Origin: Isoetes taiwanensis
Taxonomy: Eukaryota > Streptophyta > Lycopodiopsida > Isoetales > Isoetaceae
Assembly (NCBI GenBank): GCA_021234155.1
Contig: JAJEKV010000002.1
Coordinates: forward strand, 7,912,811 to 7,976,810
Reading direction: 5' to 3'
Length of the DNA: 64,000 nucleotides
In this document: piece after piece, positions 56,928 to 64,000 of the stretch
How the letters are laid out: each line of letters starts with the position of its first letter
Position numbering within the stretch: the stretch's first letter is position 1
Made by a program: the position numbers and the translations under genes
Notes under the pieces: model-generated
Told to the model about the DNA's origin: nothing
Database searches by the model: none
Seen by the model: only the letters and a program-made list of their open reading frames with translations

Positions 56928-59370
56928 TATTATAATGTTTTAACATGATTCCACTGGATTTGGATCGACCCTAGATCAATGGTAGAAAATGACAATAAGA
57001 TCGAAAGGAGTCCACGAGTAAAGGCATCTGGTTAAAGTTTAGGGCTATTCTGACTTCCGGAAGCAAGGCTTTGGCCAGATAGTCATGGCGGCATTAGTTT
57101 AGTTGGTTTACAGTTTTTAGGTTGAGTAGAGTTTTTCTAGCTCCAGCCATGGCGGTCGGCCCTAGTGCAGGTAAGAAGAGCTTTGTGAGCTCACGATCAT
57201 TTATACCATGGTTTTGGCACTCGGCTAGGTAATATGAACTTGCATTTAGGGATGCCATAGTTTTGATTATAATTTTGCGGTAACATTTAAGACAGGCACG
57301 AAATTTATGAAGCACCAAACCCTAAAACCGGAGAAGCACAAGCGAAAATCCGGGCTGCGGCACGGTAGGGAAATGTCTCTTGTGATATATCTACTTCTGG
57401 CCCACGGATAGGCGGAGGCATAAAACCCAAAGTGATGCTTGAGATGGTGATGCGGGAGATTTTACGCAAAGCATTCAAGATCGATATTCAAGGAATTGGT
57501 GGCCAATTTCTATAGAGATATGGGACATTTGAAACTTTCATCATAGAATGTAGAATGGCGGTGGGGAGTTTATATTTAAGGTTCCTAATCTACAGGACAC
57601 CATTTATAGCGAAAGAGATGTTGATATACAGAAGGATCACATTTGCAAATTTTGTTAAAGCGGAACATCTTAAATTAATGGCTTTGTAGCTTCATGTATA
57701 TCGGTATGCGAGAAGATGTTCTTACGTTGCTAGTCATATGCTATAGTATTTTATTACGGTAAATTTCAAATCTTTGTTGTAGGTCCTTGAGATCAATTCT
57801 GGTATATGGGAAGCTGATTGATCTATATGCAGACCAATTGGACTGTGACAAACATGGGCTGGAAATTGGAAAGTCAGGACATGCATTTTTCTCTAGGTAA
57901 AATTGATCTTGCATCTTAATTTGTATTGTGAAGCTTTAGAAGATAACGCAAAAATAAAACCCTTGGCAATAAGCGAGGAAAAGCGGTGGCTTTGTGGCGG
58001 GCCTTTGGTAATAAACAACATTACAAGAAGCATGTCACAGTCCTTGGAATTTGGCAGATTTATGGATTCTAGCCTCTTAAATTTAAATGAAGTAAAGACA
58101 CATTGGGACTGCATTGAAGCGATTAGCTTGCATTTGCTGAATCTTGGGTACTTTCGATATTGCGGATTTTTTAGATCTGAGATGTCAATCTTAAAACATA
58201 TATACTTCTCGGGGGTATGGAAAAGTATTTATTGGGAATTGTGCTACACCCGAATTACGATAAAGCGCATTTGTATGATACATGCGATCTAGCAACCATT
58301 TAGGTTGCTTTTTGTGTATTCTAAACGCAATTCCAAGCAAGGCGTGTTTTCATACATATTTTCATTCGAGGGGAGTTGCTAAGAGGAATTTCTTCCATAT
58401 GGTGGAATGGGATGATAAAAATATTTTATATTGACATGAACTTGAAGGCTATTAGAATTATATCCAAAAGATAGTTTAATCTATGAATATGTAGCACCAA
58501 TTTGGTTTAAATTTGTGAATATGTGCTTATATTAGAATAAAATTTGTTAATGCACTAGGAAATCCATAGGTAGGTATTTGTGTTATTCAGGTAGGAATTT
58601 TTTATCCATTTGTAAGACCATAAATTATCTACCATCAAAGCTACTCAATATACACAGGATTTTAGAGTATAGAGCAATATAGGCAAATCTTTATTACCAC
58701 AAATGTATATGAATATTAACAAGGTATTAATAGAAACAAGTTAGCATGATTCTTTCACGTAATATCTTAACAATACAGAAATAACTTCCAGACATTTTAC
58801 CTTTAAGAATTGAAGCATTTTTCCTTTGTAATTGGAGAGCAGCCATTTAGAGAGCATTTTGTCCAAAGTTAGACATTTACTTTTAGAAAATTTTGCGCTA
58901 GGAAAAAGCATACTCTTTGAGACATTTTATCATAGACAATGAAGTCTATATTATAGTCAATAGTTAATATGGTAAGATTTAGCCACAATCAATGTCCCTA
59001 TTCTTAGATCTAAAGAAAAAAATAAATAATTGCTCTTTATACAGCATAGGTGTGATTGTAAGTGCATAACTCAAATGAACTAAAGTATTAACATGATTTA
59101 AAATAGTACAATTAGGACTTAAACAAGGAGGAATATTTAGATTTATCTATGATGCATTTAAGGCGTTGGTATTAGATAAGGGACTTAAGAAAGAGAGAAT
59201 ATTACTGTATCTAGTATTTGAGAAATGCTTCTTGACTAGATTAGAAGTTTATTAGAAACCCTTCAATAAATATAGTGGATTCTTGGCTATTTGAATAAGC
59301 TCAATTTGAGGCATAGGATAGCTGTTGAACCTTGATAATATTGTTGGCTTATTACTTATAGTTTTAGACA
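56928..59370 (+). repeat. 2.5-kb tandem duplication, unit 2
   Basis: This unit begins where unit 1 ends, without spacer. The offset is 2524-2525 bases at the left end and about 2471 at the right end (TTACTTATAGTTTTAG at 56881 and 59352), so unit 2 is net shorter. An ATGGCGG at 57149 is followed by a consensus splice donor CAG/GTAAGA at 57170-57171. A 129-codon frame at 57903-58289 is open here and broken in unit 1. It shows no known domain. Confidence 0.85.
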
Positions 59371-62300
59371 TGCCCGGTAGCGCTAAAACAAGATTACTAG
59401 TTGTTTTTATGATGTGTAGCTCGTGGGTGGCTAGACTAACACAAGGAGGGCCAATAATCGGGCCTTGAGGAGTTTTTAGTTTCACTTACATAGCACTTGT
59501 GTTTTGCCATAACCCGGTGGATCGGTTGGGTGGTTAATGATGTTACCATATCAATTTTGTACATAGATAAAGTTTTGCAATCCGGTGTTCTATTATTTCA
59601 TTATGGATTTCTATGATTAAGTATTTGCTACAACTTTTCCGATATACAAATATATGAATGCATTATCGGCAAGACACATGGCTATCCCTTCCATACGGGA
59701 GTACCACGGAGTCTTGGGATAAATGAAGGTAGTAGTGAAAGGGGCGGGATACAGAGTTCCTCTGAATTATACAGTGAGCGCCGTATATTTCAACAGGGGC
59801 GTTACATGCGCATAAGGTAGGCTATATAGCTTAAGTCATGCGTCTGATAAATTGATATTCTCTCTAGATACTTCTCTTATTTACCTATTTTTAATGACTT
59901 AGATATTACATACAATGGTTTGGTAAAAAAAAAAAAACCTCTTATAAAAATCTCCTTTTTGATTACAACCTATTTTTCCAACCAATTTTTTTTTTTAAAC
60001 ATTTGCAAACATAAATGCATTCCATGTGCACATCATGTGAAAACTTAAAGTTCAGAGCTTCTTTTCTGCTTGTTGCTTTGCAAAAGACGTACTTGTATCT
60101 TTTTCAACACATCTCTACTCTTGAGAAAAACAAGAATGCCAGCTTATTATAAAGGTAGATCATATTCCACATAACATGTTATATATGTAGTAATGAATTG
60201 GATGGTGCATAACTACACTAGGATGAATTAGCACATTGGACTTACATGGATGACATATCATATTTACTATTTTCTAACATTATAAAAGGACCTGAAGGAT
60301 TATAACAAATGAAGCATGAACACGATTATCCTATATCTCGAAACCTTTTATCATGAGGAAGGCTTTATGAAACTAATGCAAACTGAGCGTAAGCAAGAAT
60401 GTCTATATTACAAGGAAGGAGGATAATCTCTACATCAACACTACAAGGTGCTCTTCTTTGCTCCAATGGTCAGATAATATGCAGGTGCCCTAGTGACTTC
60501 AAAGGTTGGCATTTGTATCCAGATTAATATTTATCATTTCCTTATCAGTACGCCTCTGCTTAGACCCTAAGCCAGAATCACAGCTTTATAAGCGGTGGAA
60601 CATGGTATCTAGAGTGCCTACTTAGAGAGATATATTTGACCTATTAGATCAAATGCAAGATACTGACCTTGTTGTGTTAATCACATAAGTGTTAAGCAGG
60701 TAACATATCATGTGCTATATATTGTGTAGCTGAGCCAATTGGGCTTTCAAGTTGAAAGCTCCTTTTTTGGCAGCCAATGGGAGTGACAATCTACATATTC
60801 CTACTCTCACAGATGCATTGGGAGTTCTAGTCTGTGTACTTTACCTTCGTGATCCTGGTAAGACAACATATGTCAATCATCATTATTTAATTCCTTGAGG
60901 TTTTGAAGCTTCTAATCATCAAGTCACACCATCATTATTTCTTCTATATTGCCCTATGATATTCTTTTAATAGGGTGCATTTATGAAATATTATGTAGAA
61001 GCTTGAATGGAGTCTTGTTCACATGGATTATCAATAAGGTGGGGCCATTATGTATTATTAGAAGCTGGCATGTGAAATCATCTATGGAAGAGATGGAGCA
61101 GATTATGTCTCTTGCACATGGGATGCAATTTTTATGATATACTTCAAAATTGCAGACCCCAAGAGGTGCACTTATATAGAAAAGAAATATGTCATGCGCG
61201 TGCAAAGGGTGGCCAAAAGCACCCCCGTATACGATCTATTGGAAGGGAAATTTGACCACTTACCAACTAGTGGTAAAAAACCCCTCTAACTCATATATAT
61301 ATGTGAGAGTGGAGTCAGCACGGTAATAATACCAATATTATTCTCACGGCTTTACACGGATATGGTTCGTGCATTAAGATGCCTTGTTAGTTCTAGATTT
61401 ACCTAATCTTCCCTCGATCTAATGTGGCTCCATCAGTTTCTGAATTTGCAGTGCAGCGGGACTTGAGGAGTTCATATCACTCCATCATGAATGGTCCAAA
61501 GTTTGTGTTTCTATGCGATGGATTCGCCTTTACGGATTGTATAGTTATGAAGGCGGGCCTTGAGTATAAAATTTGGATCTTAAACTAGGATGGTCAGAGT
61601 CGTAGCGTCCTATTTCTGATAAGAGGAGGCTTTTGTGCTTCGTCCAGTACTGCGTCGCGTCTAGGGCATCATTCAATATTCTTCCCGGGTTCAAGCTCCC
61701 ATTTATTTACCTCTTCATCTATTCATGATCGATACTTTTGCGGTGCTTTGCATTCCACCAAATGCTCAGAGGATGCTCACCATGCAATGCACGGTGGTAT
61801 CACCCTTAACACCATCAATTTCTTGGCTATAGTTCCTACTACTCTCACGATGTTGCTTACGCCTCTCATTAGCCACGAGGGTTGTTGAAACAGTAGTCCT
61901 AATCTTAGGTCGCTAAAAGTCATGGCAACAGGTCAATTAGAGAAGGCGATTGCAAAGAGATAATACGCGCCGTCGAGAAATGGAGTCCAAATTTTCGATG
62001 AATAATGCGATGGTCAGAAGCGGCCCGGAGAAGTTACGTGAAACTTTGATGTGATATCTCTCTTATCACAGTGTCAGATTTCCAAAGCGTGCTTAGGCTC
62101 GTTGGAAAGCTACTCCGAGCTCTTTCAGTGTATAGCATCAGCTATGTAACTTTTGCATATGGCTTTGCGCAAACAGCTGAATTCGAACTAGTCCGGATAT
62201 CGCAAGCTCTGCCAGGGCAATTTGATGGGGGGATCGGTTGAGCCTCATGGCTTGGGAGCTGAAGCCAAAGGAGATGGCGAGGGGAGGAAGAATCCTCAGG

Positions 62301-62493
62301 TAAAGGGGAAGAGGCGCGGGTCACCATTGTGCATGAAAGTAGCGGGCTGTAGGAAGTAATTGTACAGTGGTGGCGAGATGGGGAGCTCTTGATCCCCTTG
62401 ATTTGGGGAGGTATGTAGATTGCTCTTCCTCTCAATGAGATTGAGACTCCGATGGGTATATTTTGGAACTCGGTGGATTCCGCCAAGCGCCTT
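59371..62493. other. No recognised gene
   Basis: AT-rich up to about 61200, with an A-run at 59925-59937 and a T-run at 59986-59996, then more mixed. A short palindromic CTCATATATATATGTGAG lies near 61290. Frames do not exceed about 115 codons. The right part probably contains the 5' untranslated region of the LINE that follows. Confidence 0.3.
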
Positions 62494-62555
62494 TGGAAAC
62501 TGGATCTGTGATGCCCTCTTCCCCTGTGGAAACTGGATCTGTGATGCCCTCTTCC
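62494..62555 (+). repeat. Two direct copies of a 29-base block, period 33
   Basis: TGGAAACTGGATCTGTGATG followed by CCCTCTTCC occurs at 62494-62522 and again at 62527-62555 without mismatch. It lies about 50-110 bases upstream of where LINE ORF1 similarity begins. Short tandem repeats of this kind occur in LINE 5' untranslated regions. The identity of the two copies suggests a recent event or strong constraint. Confidence 0.9.
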
Positions 62556-62610
62556 AGAGACTCCATGGATAGATATTGATCATACCAGGCATGTTCAGAC
62601 CATTGAGAAT

Positions 62611-63727
62611 CTAGTGTCATTTGCGGTATTGGGCTACTTCACGGGTTACATATTGGACACGAGGAGGTTTAGCTCTTGGCTTGCCGGACATCTGAGGCGG
62701 ATTGGTTTGCCCAGTGTCGACCCTCAAAATTCCTACCAAATAATTTCTTCATAATCATGTTTGAGGCTGAATCTTCCGTGCGGCAATTGGTTAGTCGGGG
62801 GATGGATACTTTGGGTGAATCTTATGTGTTGTATCAGTACTATACTCCAGCAATGTCCACCAGTTCTTTGACAGCGGTTAAAATCCCGTGTTGGTTCCAG
62901 ATTCAGGATCTTCCTCCTGATCTGATGGTGCCTGATTTCTTGGTGTCTATGGCTAATGGCCTGGGTGTATATTTGGCTCATTCTATTGTGCAGGTCCCCA
63001 AGATCTGTGTTGCTCACTTTTTGCAGCTGTGCCCACTTCTCTTCCAGTGCGTAGTGGTCCTTGGCATTTTCTCTTCCGATTGAAGCTTTTGAATGGCTCT
63101 GAGATCCGGCGGATGTTTCCATCTATTGTGCTACCATCTGACCCTGTTGATGATCATGTTGGTGCTTGTGATGTGGTAGGGGTTGCGGATGCTTATGCAG
63201 GGGCCCGGGATTCCTCTGTTCCTGAGGTGACAGGCAGAGGACTCCGTGGTGCAGTGAGTGGAGTTGGACGAGGTGGTGTGGTTGGGAGAGGTGGTGGTGT
63301 GGTTGGGAGAGGTGGTGTGGGACGAGGCCGGGGCAGGCTTGCTGCTGGCTGCCCATTGGATGGCGGGGCTAGGGGATGTGGTGGCTCAGGAGAGGGCTCA
63401 GATGATTTGGTTGTGGCTAGGTCTGAGGACAGGGCTGCTAGGTCTGAGGACAGGGCTGTGGGAGGGGCTGCTGATCCTGTTGGGGATGTCCCGGTAGTGG
63501 TATGTGCTGAGCATGAGGTGGCTGGAGCAGCCCGGTTGGAGGTAGAGACTAGTGTGGCCCATGACTCTATGGAGGTGCCTGGGGGACTTGGAAGTGGACT
63601 GTCACGTAGAGCAGCTGTGGGTCACATTGTTGTGATTAATCCTCTGGCTCTAGATGATGACTCTGTGGAGTGGGTTGATGGCCTGGTGGGTAGGCATGTG
63701 GGGCTGGACACTTCTCCTCCGGGATGA
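62611..63727 (+). pseudogene. LINE ORF1 (DUF4283-type RNA-binding protein), frameshifted
   Basis: Three frames make up the protein. The first (about 62611-62750) holds VLGYFTGYILDTRRFSSWLA, the start of a DUF4283 domain. The second (62676-63080) continues with FFIIMFEAESSVRQLVSRG, then IPCWFQIQDLPPDLMVPDFL, with the W.x.LP signature. The third (63029-63724) carries the rest, including a Gly/Arg-rich stretch of VGRGG repeats (about 63258-63340) and an acidic tail. No CCHC knuckle is visible. Such ORF1 proteins bind element RNA; the Gly/Arg-rich stretch probably serves the same purpose. Its TGA overlaps the ORF2 start. Confidence 0.75.
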
Positions 63728-64000
63728 ATAGGTCGATCCTTAGTTGGAATGTGCGGGGGGTGCGGTCCTCTAGTAGTAAGAGGGCCCGTGTTTCTTTGGC
63801 ACTTCCTCCGGCGATGGCCCCGATATTGTTTGCATTCGGAGCATAAGTGTCACAGGGTGATATGTCCAGCTCATGAATATGGTTGGTAGGCGCTTGCCTC
63901 TATTGCTTCTTCTTCCGGGCGGACTAGTGGGGGTACTCTTATTGCTTGGAGGATGGATGTGCAAATAATGCACTCTAGCTGCATGTGTTTGGCCTGGGGG
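63724..64000 (+). pseudogene. LINE ORF2 N-terminus (apurinic-type endonuclease), partial
   Basis: Begins MNRSILSWNVRGVRS at 63724, the classic start of plant L1 ORF2, where the Asn of WNVRG is an endonuclease active-site residue. The ATG overlaps the ORF1 stop as ATGA. The first frame stops at about 63844. Similarity continues in other frames: GDGPDIVCIR (about 63812-63841) is the remnant of the PDIVCLQET motif, in which the catalytic Glu is lost, and SGRTSGGTLIAWR (about 63914-63952) matches the SGxxGGxxIxW motif. The endonuclease nicks target DNA to prime reverse transcription. Confidence 0.8.

Larger units (their letters stand above)
62600..64000 (+). mobile_element. L1-type LINE, 5' part (ORF1 and start of ORF2), runs off the right edge
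   Basis: A DUF4283-like ORF1 is followed directly by the start of an ORF2 endonuclease (ILSWNVRG). This two-ORF order is that of land-plant L1 LINEs. ORF1 has two frame breaks. ORF2 starts cleanly, then breaks after about 40 codons. This is the least decayed element in the window. Reverse transcriptase would lie beyond 64000. Confidence 0.85.

Noticed and set aside
1-64000. CRISPR arrays, bacterial operons, rRNA genes, phage or plasmid features
   Set aside because: No regularly spaced repeats with unique spacers, no ribosomal RNA signature and no prokaryotic gene organisation; the content is that of a plant nuclear repeat region.

Overview
This is nuclear DNA of a land plant from a repeat-rich region. 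I recognise no intact protein-coding host gene. Nearly everything identifiable is transposable-element wreckage: two related Ty3/gypsy elements of a Tat/Athila-like type, a chromodomain-bearing Ty3/gypsy element (chromovirus), a long-LTR element without recognisable genes, two or three LINEs, and assorted duplications. No reading frame exceeds 232 codons, and protein homology repeatedly jumps frame and crosses stops. The DUF4283-type LINE ORF1 points to a land plant. A LINE reverse transcriptase with a GxKxGCPxSP motif and a chromovirus protease with an LxWLxxHN ending would be less usual in a flowering plant, so a fern, lycophyte, bryophyte or gymnosperm is my guess, held loosely.

Layout. 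1-2950: gypsy element A, plus strand, entering from the left edge at the protease-RT linker and running through RT, RNase H and integrase. 2950-8750: no recognised gene. 8750-10170: broken LINE RT and its C-terminal region. 10706-10798: polypyrimidine tract. 15230-34100: a three-level nest. The host is chromovirus C (gag, protease, RT, RNase H at 15230-17560; integrase and chromodomain at 32580-34100). It is split by element X, whose 1.6-kb LTRs lie at 17571-19170 and 30987-32571. X is itself split by gypsy element B (19639-30664), a full-length but decayed relative of A with recognisable LTRs, gag zinc knuckle, protease, RT, RNase H, integrase and about 4 kb of extra sequence before its 3' LTR.

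34140-34650 looks like an LTR with a TATA box, possibly the 3' LTR of C. 34650-44100 is mostly unassigned. 44150-45440 holds two copies of a TATA-containing block 1.1 kb apart. 47380-47860 may be the tail of an L1-type LINE. 48702-50196 is a third LTR of family X in the opposite orientation. 50200-54400 is unassigned. 54402-59370 is a direct tandem duplication of an approximately 2.5-kb unit. 62600-64000 is the 5' part of an L1-type LINE (ORF1, then the start of the ORF2 endonuclease) running off the right edge.

None of these elements is coding-competent as written. Repeat copies appear, by eye, to differ by many short insertions and deletions as well as substitutions, so either the copies are old or the assembly carries residual long-read indel errors. 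This affects every statement below about broken frames.
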